This document shows positions 1 to 7,764 of a DNA stretch of 64,000 nucleotides, one piece after another. The translations under genes were made by a program, and so were the position numbers. Source of the stretch: G965229605 sp965229605 (GTDB taxonomy: Bacteria; Pseudomonadota; Alphaproteobacteria; CBDDJK01); the NCBI GenBank assembly GCA_965229605.1, contig OZ245892.1:1302001-1366000 (forward strand), read 5' to 3'. Below the pieces are notes generated by a model. That model saw only the letters and a list, made by a program, of their open reading frames with translations. It was not told the origin of the DNA and searched no databases. The first letter of the stretch is position 1; each line of letters begins with the position of its first letter.

Positions 1-21
1 CGACAGATGGGAATATTCACC

Positions 22-1284
22 ATGCACTTTAAAGAATTAAAACAAAAATCACCGCAAGAATTATTGGCTTTCGCCGAAGAGCTGGATATTGAGAATGCAA
101 GCAACCTGCGCAAGCAGGAACTGATGTTTGCCTGTTTAAAGCGTTTGGCCGCCAATGACCGCCCTATTTTCAGCGAAGGCGTGCTTGAAGTCCTGCAAGA
201 CGGATTTGGTTTTTTACGCTCCCCGGAAGCAAATTATCTGGCCGGTCCTGATGATATTTATGTCAGCCCGTCACAAATCAGACGCTATGGGCTGCGCACA
301 GGTGATACGGTTGAAGGCCAGTTAAAAGCCCCGAAGGAAGGGGAACGTTATTTTGCTTTGATGAAGATCAATTCCGTCAATTTTGACCAGCCGGAAAATA
401 TCCGCCACCGGATCAATTTTGATAATCTGACGCCGCTCTACCCCAGTTCAAAAATTGGCTTGGAATTTACCCGCGCCAATAGTGCGCAGCCTGATGTATC
501 GACACGGGTGATTGACCTGACCAGCCCGCTTGGCAAGGGGCAGCGGGCCTTGATTGTGGCACCACCGCGCACCGGCAAGACCATGTTGATGCAGAATATT
601 GCCCATGCCATTGCCACCAATCATCCGGAAGTCTATTTGATTGTGCTTTTGATTGATGAACGCCCGGAAGAAGTCACGGACATGCAACGTTCGGTCACCG
701 GGGAAGTGGTCAGCTCAACTTTTGATGAACCGGCCCAGCGTCATGTGCAAGTCGCCGAAATGGTTATCGAAAAAGCGAAACGGCTGGTTGAACATAAGCG
801 GGACGTTGTGATTCTGCTTGATTCAATCACCCGGCTGGCGCGGGCTTATAACACTGTGGTTCCAAGCTCTGGCAAGGTTTTGACCGGCGGGGTTGATGCC
901 AATGCTCTGCAACGCCCCAAGCGGTTTTTTGGGGCCGCCCGCAATATTGAACAAGGCGGGTCGTTAACCATCATTGCCACGGCACTGGTCGATACCGGCA
1001 GCCGCATGGATGAAGTGATTTTTGAAGAATTTAAAGGCACGGGCAATTCTGAAATCATTCTGGACCGGAAACTGTCAGACAAGCGGACATTCCCGGCGAT
1101 TGACATTACACGTTCCGGCACCCGCAAGGAAGAATTGCTGGTTGAAAAAGGTATCTTGTCAAAAATGTGGGTGCTGCGGCGTATTCTTATGCCGATGGGT
1201 GTTGTTGATGCGATGGAATTTCTGCTCGAGAAATTGAAACATACGAAAAACAACAACGATTTCTTCGACTCTATGAATAATTAA
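22..1284 (+). CDS. rho: Transcription termination factor Rho
   Basis: Hexameric RNA-dependent ATPase/translocase that ends transcription at Rho-dependent sites. The 420-residue reading has the N-terminal helical domain (1-45), the cold-shock-type RNA-binding domain (about 52-120, with the GFGFLRSP motif), Walker A APPRTGKT at 180-187, Walker B VVILLDSITRLARAYN at 262-277 and the following Q/R loops. Length matches the family. I start at the ATG at 22 because MHFKELKQKSPQELL matches the usual Rho N-terminus and GGGAA lies just upstream; an in-frame ATG at 7 would add five residues. The upstream region is outside the window. Identification is secure. Confidence 0.98.
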   Translation: MHFKELKQKSPQELLAFAEELDIENASNLRKQELMFACLKRLAANDRPIFSEGVLEVLQDGFGFLRSPEANYLAGPDDIYVSPSQIRRYGLRTGDTVEGQLKAPKEGERYFALMKINSVNFDQPENIRHRINFDNLTPLYPSSKIGLEFTRANSAQPDVSTRVIDLTSPLGKGQRALIVAPPRTGKTMLMQNIAHAIATNHPEVYLIVLLIDERPEEVTDMQRSVTGEVVSSTFDEPAQRHVQVAEMVIEKAKRLVEHKRDVVILLDSITRLARAYNTVVPSSGKVLTGGVDANALQRPKRFFGAARNIEQGGSLTIIATALVDTGSRMDEVIFEEFKGTGNSEIILDRKLSDKRTFPAIDITRSGTRKEELLVEKGILSKMWVLRRILMPMGVVDAMEFLLEKLKHTKNNNDFFDSMNN

Positions 1285-1318
1285 TTTAGGAATAATTAGC
1301 CGAAATTACATAGAAAAA

Positions 1319-2197
1319 TCACATGGTTTGGGCTTTTGCATAGTCCATATAAAGGGTGCGGGCTTGTTTGAAGATGGAACCGACCGGCAGTGACCGGGAT
1401 GCGGCAGAACTGGTTCCATATCGGGTCACGGGGGAAAGTTTGGCGTGATTGCCGGTTGAAAAGATTTCGCTGGCTTCCTCCAGGTCTTCTGCGGTCACTT
1501 GCATTTGCAAAACGGGAATACCATTGGCTTCCAGCAGGGCAATCACGCGCTGACGGGTGATGCCATTTAAAAAGGACCCGTTGGGCGCCGGTGTTATCAC
1601 GGTGCCATCTTTGACCAGAAACAGATTTGCGCTGGCAAATTCGGCGACATTTCCAACCGGATCAAGCACAACCGCATTGTTGAATCCCTGCGCCCGGGCA
1701 TCGGCCATCGCCCGGCCTGCATTGGGATAGAGGCAAGATGATTTGGAATCGGTTGGGGCCTGATCGCGGGCGGGTCGCCGGTAACCAGACAACATGGCAC
1801 TAAAGCCGGTGGACACATCAGGCATGGGCATATCCCAAACCGTGACCGCAAAAAGTGTTGTATCCGGGTCGGGGACAATAAAGCCATTGTCGCACCAGAT
1901 CATCGGGCGCAGGTAATAGGCTTTATCGGGGCCAAGTCGCTGAACACCGTCAAGGCAGAGTTCAACCAGATGATCGGCAGAGATATTTGGGGCCATATGC
2001 AAACGTTTTGCAGATTCGATGCAGCGTGCGCAGTGCAGGCGGAGGTCTGGCACCAGCCCGTCAAAAGCCCGTGCACCGTCAAACACAAAACTGCCGAGCC
2101 ACATGCCGTGGGTCAGTGCGCCGAAAAGAGGTGCGTTGCCTTCAATCCATTGCCCGTTATGAAAAGTCAGTGCGGGGCGTTCGGTTAATTTGTTCAT
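1319..2197 (-). CDS. Class IV (branched-chain-type) aminotransferase
   Basis: PLP-dependent fold-type IV aminotransferase, most like branched-chain amino acid aminotransferase, which interconverts Leu/Ile/Val with their 2-oxo acids. Its 292 residues include the likely Schiff-base lysine K152 (context SKSSCLYPNAGRA), the NVAEFASANLF segment around E186 and the PLP-phosphate region NGITRQRVIALL. Substrate choice among branched-chain, D-amino acid or aminodeoxychorismate-lyase-like members cannot be proved from motifs, so no symbol is given. It converges with rho across a 34-bp gap and is followed upstream, on the same strand, by a repressor-like gene. Confidence 0.85.
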   Translation of the reverse strand: MNKLTERPALTFHNGQWIEGNAPLFGALTHGMWLGSFVFDGARAFDGLVPDLRLHCARCIESAKRLHMAPNISADHLVELCLDGVQRLGPDKAYYLRPMIWCDNGFIVPDPDTTLFAVTVWDMPMPDVSTGFSAMLSGYRRPARDQAPTDSKSSCLYPNAGRAMADARAQGFNNAVVLDPVGNVAEFASANLFLVKDGTVITPAPNGSFLNGITRQRVIALLEANGIPVLQMQVTAEDLEEASEIFSTGNHAKLSPVTRYGTSSAASRSLPVGSIFKQARTLYMDYAKAQTM

Positions 2198-2227
2198 CGT
2201 TTTTTCCTTTACGGCAAGTTTCCAGGT

Positions 2228-2857
2228 TTAAAGCCCGATCATGATAATCCGGCTATACCAGGCGATATCCGGGAGCAGATATTCTTCAACAGGCGATTCT
2301 TCGTTAATGGGTTGAATTTCTATACGATGGACGGTTTGCTTTTTAATTGTTCCAAAGTGGAACATGCCGCTGACAAAGCCGATCAGGACGAGGTTTCCCG
2401 GTTTGACACTGGCAGCCGGAGAGACAATCAGGCGTGTGCCGCGCGTTAAAATTCCGGCTTTCAATTCCCTGTCGATGAGCAAAGCATAGGAATCTGCATC
2501 GTTTGTTGCGACAAATGGTTCTGATCGCCATCGGTCTTTGATTGGTTTTCCATTGTGGAGAAAGGATTCTTCGAGGTCGATTTCACTGAGGCCAAGCGTT
2601 GGCAGTTGCGGCTGGATTTGCCCGGCACTTTCGACCATCATGGCGAAATCGACGAAGGAGCATCCGACGGCTTCAAGGGCGCGAGAGACGCTTTCGGTTG
2701 AGGGCCAGCGCGGTCGGCCGTTTGGGGCGATGCGCTTTGAGCTATTAAAGGCTGTGGGGTTGAGTCCTGCTATTTGGGCCAGTCTGGCGAGTGACACCCG
2801 ATAGCGCAGGGCGAGTTGTTCGATACCGGTCCAGATTGAGGCATGATCAAACGACAT
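2228..2857 (-). CDS. XRE-type HTH / S24 (LexA-like) regulator
   Basis: Predicted DNA-binding regulator of 209 residues. The N-terminal 60 residues form a helix-turn-helix (LARLAQIAGLNPTAFNSSKR, then STESVSRALEAVG). Residues from about 110 resemble the peptidase S24 fold of phage CI/LexA C-terminal domains (DADSYALLID, then KPGNLVLIGFVSG). The GDSM-type serine is plausibly the Ser of DADSY, but a clear catalytic Lys is not obvious, so self-cleavage is uncertain and the domain may only dimerise. This is the COG2932 type of chromosomal repressor-like protein. No prophage genes lie nearby, and its targets are unknown. Confidence 0.72.
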   Translation of the reverse strand: MSFDHASIWTGIEQLALRYRVSLARLAQIAGLNPTAFNSSKRIAPNGRPRWPSTESVSRALEAVGCSFVDFAMMVESAGQIQPQLPTLGLSEIDLEESFLHNGKPIKDRWRSEPFVATNDADSYALLIDRELKAGILTRGTRLIVSPAASVKPGNLVLIGFVSGMFHFGTIKKQTVHRIEIQPINEESPVEEYLLPDIAWYSRIIMIGL

Positions 2858-2875
2858 GGCTCCCGTGCTTTCATG

Positions 2876-3982
2876 CTAAAGATTTCGGGTGACACTTTCC
2901 CTGGCGAGGGAAGCGAGCAATGGCCAGATTATATCTGGCGAAAGGGACGCACAATAGCGATGGAGTGGAGCGCAGTTTTCGAGTGAGTCAGCGGCAAGTC
3001 TGGCATGATCGGCAGCCTTGTCGCGGCAGGTGGAAAACCCGTCACATTGATTGATCAGTTCCAGCATGGTTTCAAAATCGCGGGCGGTGCGTTTTGCGGT
3101 TGGCGAGAAGATTTCTTGCAGGAATTTCTTTTCCCGTGTGTTTGCGGCTTCATAAGCGACCAGCACCGGGTAGGTGATTTTTCCTTCGCGAAAGTCATTG
3201 CCGGTGACTTTTCCGGTTTCGGCTGAATTGCCGACATAATCGAGAAGGTCATCGACCAGTTGAAAGGCAATGCCGGTTTGTGTGCCATAGCTGGCGAGTG
3301 CGGCGCGTATTTCTGCAACATCAACTGAAGAGACCGAAGGTTCGGGCCGGGCCAGGCTGATTGCCCCGCCGATTTCACAGGCCGCAGAGAACAAAGCCGC
3401 CGTCTTTGCGGTAATCATATCAAGATAGCGGGCTTGACCAAAGGCCGGATTATGGACGGTTTCAAGTTCAAACACCTGCCCTTCGGCAAGTTTTGCGGTG
3501 GCATTGGCCAGGATTTCCAGAACATTCGGAGTCCCGGCCCGGGTCATCAGCTGAAAAGAACGCGCGAACAGAAAGTCGCCAACCAGCACCGCTGCCTGAT
3601 TTCCATAAATCTGATGCGCACTTTCCTTGCCACGGCGCAGCACACTTTCATCGACCACATCATCATGCAGCAGGCTGGCACTGTGCAAAAATTCGATACA
3701 GGCCGCAAGTGCCACCGGTTCAGCCCCTTTATAGCCCAGGCCACGCGCTGTCGCCAGAGTCAGGAGCGGGCGAATACGCTTGCCCCCTGCCCCGATCAGA
3801 TGGCGTGACAATTTCGGGATCAGGGGAATATCGCAGTTAATTTCGTCTGAAAGCGTGGCCTCAACAGCCTCACAGTCTGCTTGCAAGTGCTGACAAAGCG
3901 CATTTAACGAATCTTGTTTCACGGATGCGCTTGACGGGTCTGACGCATTTGATCTCAAAAGGTCAGGCAAAGAAAGGGTCAT
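2876..3982 (-). CDS. ispB: Polyprenyl (octaprenyl-type) diphosphate synthase
   Basis: Trans-prenyltransferase building the long isoprenoid side chain of ubiquinone from FPP and IPP. The 368-residue protein has the first Asp-rich motif LLHDDVVD (D107, D108, D111) followed by RRG, and the second motif QLVDDLLDY (D244, D245, D248). The residue five positions before the first motif is small (A102), as in long-chain synthases. GGKRIRPLL is the IPP-binding segment. The N-terminal 25 residues are Ser-rich and not conserved. The start codon lies directly against a 10-bp tandem repeat that itself carries two further ATGs. Confidence 0.93.
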   Translation of the reverse strand: MTLSLPDLLRSNASDPSSASVKQDSLNALCQHLQADCEAVEATLSDEINCDIPLIPKLSRHLIGAGGKRIRPLLTLATARGLGYKGAEPVALAACIEFLHSASLLHDDVVDESVLRRGKESAHQIYGNQAAVLVGDFLFARSFQLMTRAGTPNVLEILANATAKLAEGQVFELETVHNPAFGQARYLDMITAKTAALFSAACEIGGAISLARPEPSVSSVDVAEIRAALASYGTQTGIAFQLVDDLLDYVGNSAETGKVTGNDFREGKITYPVLVAYEAANTREKKFLQEIFSPTAKRTARDFETMLELINQCDGFSTCRDKAADHARLAADSLENCAPLHRYCASLSPDIIWPLLASLARESVTRNL

Positions 3983-4010
3983 TTAATCCCATTTAATCCC
4001 ATTTAATTAA
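3981..4010. repeat. 10-bp tandem repeat at the ispB start codon
   Basis: Unit ATTTAATCCC occurs twice, followed by a partial third unit (ATTTAATTAA). On the minus strand this reads ATGGGATTAA repeated into the ispB ATG, so three ATGs are spaced 10 nt apart, each with a GGGA-like element close upstream of the next. A change of one unit shifts frame for upstream starts and alters the ribosome-binding context. Confidence 0.8.
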
Positions 4011-4022
4011 GGACCATTCTGC

Positions 4023-5297
4023 TCAGGCACCAGTGAAAGCCTGTATGCCGGTCTGCGCGCGTCCCAGAATAAGGGCATGGATATCATGGGTGCCTTCATA
4101 GGTATTGACGGCTTCCAGATTGAGCATATGGCGCATGATTCCATATTCATCGCTGATGCCATTGCCGCCGTGCATATCGCGGGCTTCGCGGGCGATGGTC
4201 AGGGCTTTTCCGCAATTATTGCGCTTCATCAGCGAAATAAGCTCGCCCGGCACTGCGCCTTCATCCATCAGGCGACCCAGCCGCAAGGCCCCTTGCAGGC
4301 CAAGGGCAATTTCGGTCTGCATATCAGCCAGCTTTTTTTGAATAAGCTGGTTTGCTGCCAGCGGACGGCCAAATTGCTGGCGATCCAGCACATAGGTGCG
4401 GGCCCGATGCCAGCAATCTTCTGCGGCCCCCATGCTGCCCCAGGAAATGCCATAGCGCGCACGATTGAGACATCCGAACGGACCGGACAGGCCCCGGGCA
4501 TTGGGCAGCATATTTTCGGCAGGAACAAAAACAGAATCCATCTGGATCATCCCGGTTGCAGAAGCCCGCAAGGCAAGTTTTCCCTCAATGCCGGGGGTTG
4601 ACAGCCCGTTCATTCCAGCTTCAAGGATAAAGCCGCGTATCTTTCCGGTATCGCTGTCGTTTTCACCAAAATCACAGCGCGCCCAGACAACCATTACATC
4701 TGCAACCGGGGCATTGGTGATCCATGTTTTGGTCCCGCTTAGCCGATAACCGCTGCCATCGCGCACGGCCTTTGTTGTCATGCCGCCCGGGTCTGACCCG
4801 TGATCAGGTTCGGTCAGACCAAAACAGCCAATCCATTCCCCGCTTGCCAGTTTGGGCAAATAACGATTGCGCTGGGCTTCATCGCCATAGGTAAAAATCG
4901 GATGCATCACCAGCGAACTCTGGACCGACATGACCGAGCGATAGCCCGAGTCCACGCGCTCGACCTCGCGGGCAATCAGACCGTAAGCCGTATAGCCAAC
5001 CCCTGCCCCGCCATAGGCTTCCGGGATTGTTGCCCCCAGCAGGCCAAGGCCGCCCATTTCAGTCACAATAGAGCGGTCAAAATCTTCATGACGATGGGCG
5101 TCGCGAATACGCGGCTGTAAAGAATCCTGGCAATAGGCCCAGGCACTGTCGCGGATCATCCGCTCTTCAGAGGTCAGTTGCTCTTCCAGCTGAAAAGGAT
5201 CCGACCAGTCAAAATGATATTGTTTCAAATCATCCCCCTTCAAATCATCTGGTGATGATTTTCCTTTGCTTGCCGGACTATTCTCTTCAATGCGCAA
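4023..5297 (-). CDS. gcdH: Glutaryl-CoA dehydrogenase-type acyl-CoA dehydrogenase
   Basis: FAD acyl-CoA dehydrogenase; family knowledge suggests oxidative decarboxylation of glutaryl-CoA to crotonyl-CoA in Lys/Trp catabolism. In 424 residues, MSVQSSLVMHPI and the C-terminal YEGTHDIHALILGRA, with catalytic base E401, are characteristic of the glutaryl-CoA subgroup rather than generic ACADs. CFGLTEPDHGSDPGGM is the FAD/substrate loop. The first 25 residues are poorly conserved and carry a short duplication (DDLKGDDLK, encoded by an 11-bp repeat near 5224-5250), so the true start may be internal. It lies 24 bp from the Crp/Fnr gene on the same strand. Confidence 0.88.
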   Translation of the reverse strand: MRIEENSPASKGKSSPDDLKGDDLKQYHFDWSDPFQLEEQLTSEERMIRDSAWAYCQDSLQPRIRDAHRHEDFDRSIVTEMGGLGLLGATIPEAYGGAGVGYTAYGLIAREVERVDSGYRSVMSVQSSLVMHPIFTYGDEAQRNRYLPKLASGEWIGCFGLTEPDHGSDPGGMTTKAVRDGSGYRLSGTKTWITNAPVADVMVVWARCDFGENDSDTGKIRGFILEAGMNGLSTPGIEGKLALRASATGMIQMDSVFVPAENMLPNARGLSGPFGCLNRARYGISWGSMGAAEDCWHRARTYVLDRQQFGRPLAANQLIQKKLADMQTEIALGLQGALRLGRLMDEGAVPGELISLMKRNNCGKALTIAREARDMHGGNGISDEYGIMRHMLNLEAVNTYEGTHDIHALILGRAQTGIQAFTGA

Positions 5298-5321
5298 GGG
5301 ACAAGGGTCTGCTGGCTAGGG

Positions 5322-6008
5322 TCAGTTAATCTTCATAAGCGCATCAAGGGCGCGGATATCCTGAACAACCAGCACATTGCGCTCTTTAACCACAATGCGC
5401 TTTTTGTTGAGATCGCTCAACACCCGGGCCACGGTCTCGCGCGTGGTTGAAACACGGCTTGCCAGTTCGCTATGCACCGGGATCGGTGAAATCCGCCCCG
5501 AACCATCCTTCTGAACCCGCTTTTCAGCCAGCCGTTTGAGCTCCCCGTAAATGCGCCCATGCGCCGACAAGGTGCTAAGGTCCATAATCCGGTTGGTTGA
5601 AGCCCGGATAATCTCCGTCATCCGCTGCATCAACCCCATGGCAACCGCCGGATGATCGGCCAAAATCTCCAGAAAGCTTTCGCGCGAGATAACAGCAGCC
5701 GTCGTTGAATAGACCGTCACAACATTTGCCGAACGCGGTGCCCCGTCAATCGCTGACAGTTCGCCAAAAAACATCCCGGCTTCAACATCATCCAGCGAGA
5801 TTTCTCGCCCGTTTTCAGAAAAGACCATCACCCGCACCATGCCTTTGGTGATAAAATACACATTGCGCGAGGTTGACATCCGGTCAATGATATTGACGCC
5901 CGGCGGATAGCTTTGCCAGGCACATTTGGCTTCAATCTGCACGATTTCCGAATCAGGAATATCGGCAAAAATTGAAATACGCCTTAGCGATTCGTTCGGA
6001 TCAGACAT
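5322..6008 (-). CDS. Crp/Fnr-family transcription regulator
   Basis: 228-residue regulator with an N-terminal cyclic-nucleotide-binding beta-barrel (FFGELSAIDGAPRSANVV resembles the cAMP phosphate-binding cassette with its Glu and Arg) and a C-terminal winged helix (SELASRVSTTRETVARVLSDLNKKRIV, a CRP-type recognition helix). The N-terminal cysteine cluster of oxygen-sensing FNR proteins is absent; only C29 is seen. It is therefore more CRP-like than FNR-like. The 133 bp upstream to 6141 presumably hold its promoter. Target genes cannot be inferred. Confidence 0.88.
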   Translation of the reverse strand: MSDPNESLRRISIFADIPDSEIVQIEAKCAWQSYPPGVNIIDRMSTSRNVYFITKGMVRVMVFSENGREISLDDVEAGMFFGELSAIDGAPRSANVVTVYSTTAAVISRESFLEILADHPAVAMGLMQRMTEIIRASTNRIMDLSTLSAHGRIYGELKRLAEKRVQKDGSGRISPIPVHSELASRVSTTRETVARVLSDLNKKRIVVKERNVLVVQDIRALDALMKIN

Positions 6009-6141
6009 ATAATAGTATCCTTAAATCTCTCTTTTTTTATGGCGCATAAAACGGGAGGCATATAAAACAGGCCTTTTAGCATAAGCAATCAATTATGGCG
6101 ATAATATTAAGGGCTTGAATGTAAACGGTCAACCAGCTTGA

Positions 6142-6639
6142 TCAGCTACCGCTTATTGATTGAATCCATAAAGCAGGGCTGCCGCTTTCATTCCAGGCGG
6201 CAATCGCCTCATCCGGGGACGGATAGTCCGCTTCACTGACACTGCGCCCGACAATAGAGGCCCCGGCCTGCTGGACCGTTTTAAAAGTACCCGTGCGCAA
6301 GGGATGCCAGTCCGGCAGCGGTTTTCCTTCGGCCAGAACCCGGTAAGCACAGGTTTCTGGCAGCCAGCGAAAAGATGCAGCACCTTTTGGAGTCAACTGC
6401 ACACAATCCGGCACCTGCTTTTTACGATTCGCATAGTCTCGACAGCGGCCCGTCTTCAGGTCAAGCAGCTTGCAGGCTATCGGCGTGCAATGAAAATTGC
6501 CCGTCGTGACATCCTCAATCTTGTGAAGACAGCATTGGCCGCAGCCATCGCACAGGCTCTCCCACTCTGCTTTGGTCATCTGAGACAGGGTTTTTGTCTC
6601 AAAGAAAGGTTGCTGAAACATCCTCATTTGCGACATCAC
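6142..6639 (-). CDS. YcgN/UPF0260-type cysteine-cluster protein
   Basis: 165-residue protein of the YcgN family. The N-terminal cluster CDGCGQCC (C30, C33, C36, C37) followed by HKIED fits the family's CxxCxxCC metal-binding pattern; further cysteines occur in FHCTPIACKLLD and GRCRDY. PDCVQLTP and WLPETCAYR are also typical. The biochemical role is unknown; an Fe-S or zinc site is inference. The start is ambiguous among M1, M2 and M5. It follows the DUF1476 gene with only 4 bp between coding regions, implying co-transcription. Confidence 0.85.
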   Translation of the reverse strand: MMSQMRMFQQPFFETKTLSQMTKAEWESLCDGCGQCCLHKIEDVTTGNFHCTPIACKLLDLKTGRCRDYANRKKQVPDCVQLTPKGAASFRWLPETCAYRVLAEGKPLPDWHPLRTGTFKTVQQAGASIVGRSVSEADYPSPDEAIAAWNESGSPALWIQSISGS

Positions 6640-6643
6640 AACC

Positions 6644-6967
6644 CTAGTTATCTTCCATCAATTCAGCTTTGGCCTCGGCAAGAAATTTCTCCATCTCAAT
6701 CCGCAAACGGTTCTCCGTAATATCAAGCCCGCGCGCCTTAAAGTCAGCCATAACCGCCTCAACCACATCATCATCGCCCGGCTTCTCAAAATCCGACTCA
6801 ATAACATGCGCAACATAAGAATCAGCCTCCTCCCCAGACAAGCCAAACTGAGCCGCAGCCCAATTCCCAAGCTTCCGGTTGCGCCGCATCTCCGCCTTAA
6901 ACTGTAACTCCTGCGAACGTTCATACAGGCCCTCAAAGGCTTTTTTGCGCTCGTCCATGTTGCTCAT
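6644..6967 (-). CDS. DUF1476 protein, ATP synthase zeta-type inhibitor
   Basis: 107-residue alpha-helical protein beginning MSNMDERKKAFEGLYERSQE. The family is alphaproteobacterial; its characterised Paracoccus member is the zeta subunit that inhibits F1-ATPase rotation. The NRKLGNWAAAQFGLSGEEAD region and acidic C-terminal helix match family features as I know them. I choose the ATG at 6967 because AAGGAG lies about 8 nt before it; an upstream TTG (6973) and a downstream ATG (6958) are also in frame. It is first in a two-gene unit with the YcgN-like gene and is divergent from the DciA gene. Confidence 0.85.
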   Translation of the reverse strand: MSNMDERKKAFEGLYERSQELQFKAEMRRNRKLGNWAAAQFGLSGEEADSYVAHVIESDFEKPGDDDVVEAVMADFKARGLDITENRLRIEMEKFLAEAKAELMEDN

Positions 6968-7135
6968 CCGCAAGACTCCTTAAAATTTAGAGGATTGATC
7001 ATTCAGAAGATTGATATAAGGTCTAAAGCTGCACTTATTCAGAATTAAAAGGCAGAACAGAATTATAAACGCTTTTATCTCTTGGCATGACAGAACGCTA
7101 AAATCAATGCCCTACAGAATCAATATGCAACATAA

Positions 7136-7663
7136 ATGAAACAGGATAGCCCCTCCAAGCCTCCCTATAAAACACAACGCCTTGGCCAACCCCGGCGTAT
7201 TGGCTCCGTACTGAAAAAGCCGATTACCCGGGTGATTGAACAATGCGGGGTAAGCCCGGTGCGTCTGCATAAGGAATGGGCCTGGATTATCGGACGTGAT
7301 CTTGCCCATAAATGCCAGCCGGTTAATATTTCGGGCCAGAAAGTAAAAGAAAAACACACATATAAACGCTCAGACAAACACGCTGGCGGTGTGCTGCATA
7401 TTCTGGCAGAAGGCCCGGCGGTCACAGAACTGACTTTTCGCGAACAAACCATCGTCACCCGCGTCAATCGCTATTTCGGCTTTGAGGTGATCACCAGGAT
7501 CAAGGTGCAACAGGCAACGGGGGCGGTTAAAGCACCGGTTGCCGCGCCGCCTCCCGCCCCACCTGATCCGGCAGAAACCGCCAAAATAACCAGAGAATTT
7601 TCATCAATCCCTGACCCTGATTTACGACAACAGCTTGTCAGGATTGCTCAACGTCTCTCATAA
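7136..7663 (+). CDS. DciA-like DUF721 protein
   Basis: 175-residue DUF721/DciA protein. DciA is the ancestral bacterial loader of the replicative helicase DnaB. The conserved core is about 20-115 (IGSVLKKPITRVIEQCG, then LHKEWAWIIGRDLAHKCQPVNI, then GGVLHILAEGPAVTELTF). The C-terminal part is Pro/Ala-rich (APPPAPPDPAET), typical of disordered tails. It starts with ATG, lies 101 bp before the chosen ileS start on the same strand and is divergent from DUF1476. Function is inferred from the family only. Confidence 0.8.
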   Translation: MKQDSPSKPPYKTQRLGQPRRIGSVLKKPITRVIEQCGVSPVRLHKEWAWIIGRDLAHKCQPVNISGQKVKEKHTYKRSDKHAGGVLHILAEGPAVTELTFREQTIVTRVNRYFGFEVITRIKVQQATGAVKAPVAAPPPAPPDPAETAKITREFSSIPDPDLRQQLVRIAQRLS

Positions 7664-7764
7664 GTGCCTCTTTCATGGCACTCAGGGTTAAAAACAGCTT
7701 TGATCCTCTGTTCAATCTGGCTTATAGGAACCTTAAACAATCGCATCGCAAACGAGCCTTCAAA

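Noticed and set aside
5315..5323. TAGGGTCAG near the gcdH-crp junction resembling a TIR end
   Set aside because: Nine bases with no second end or extended match; chance is likely.
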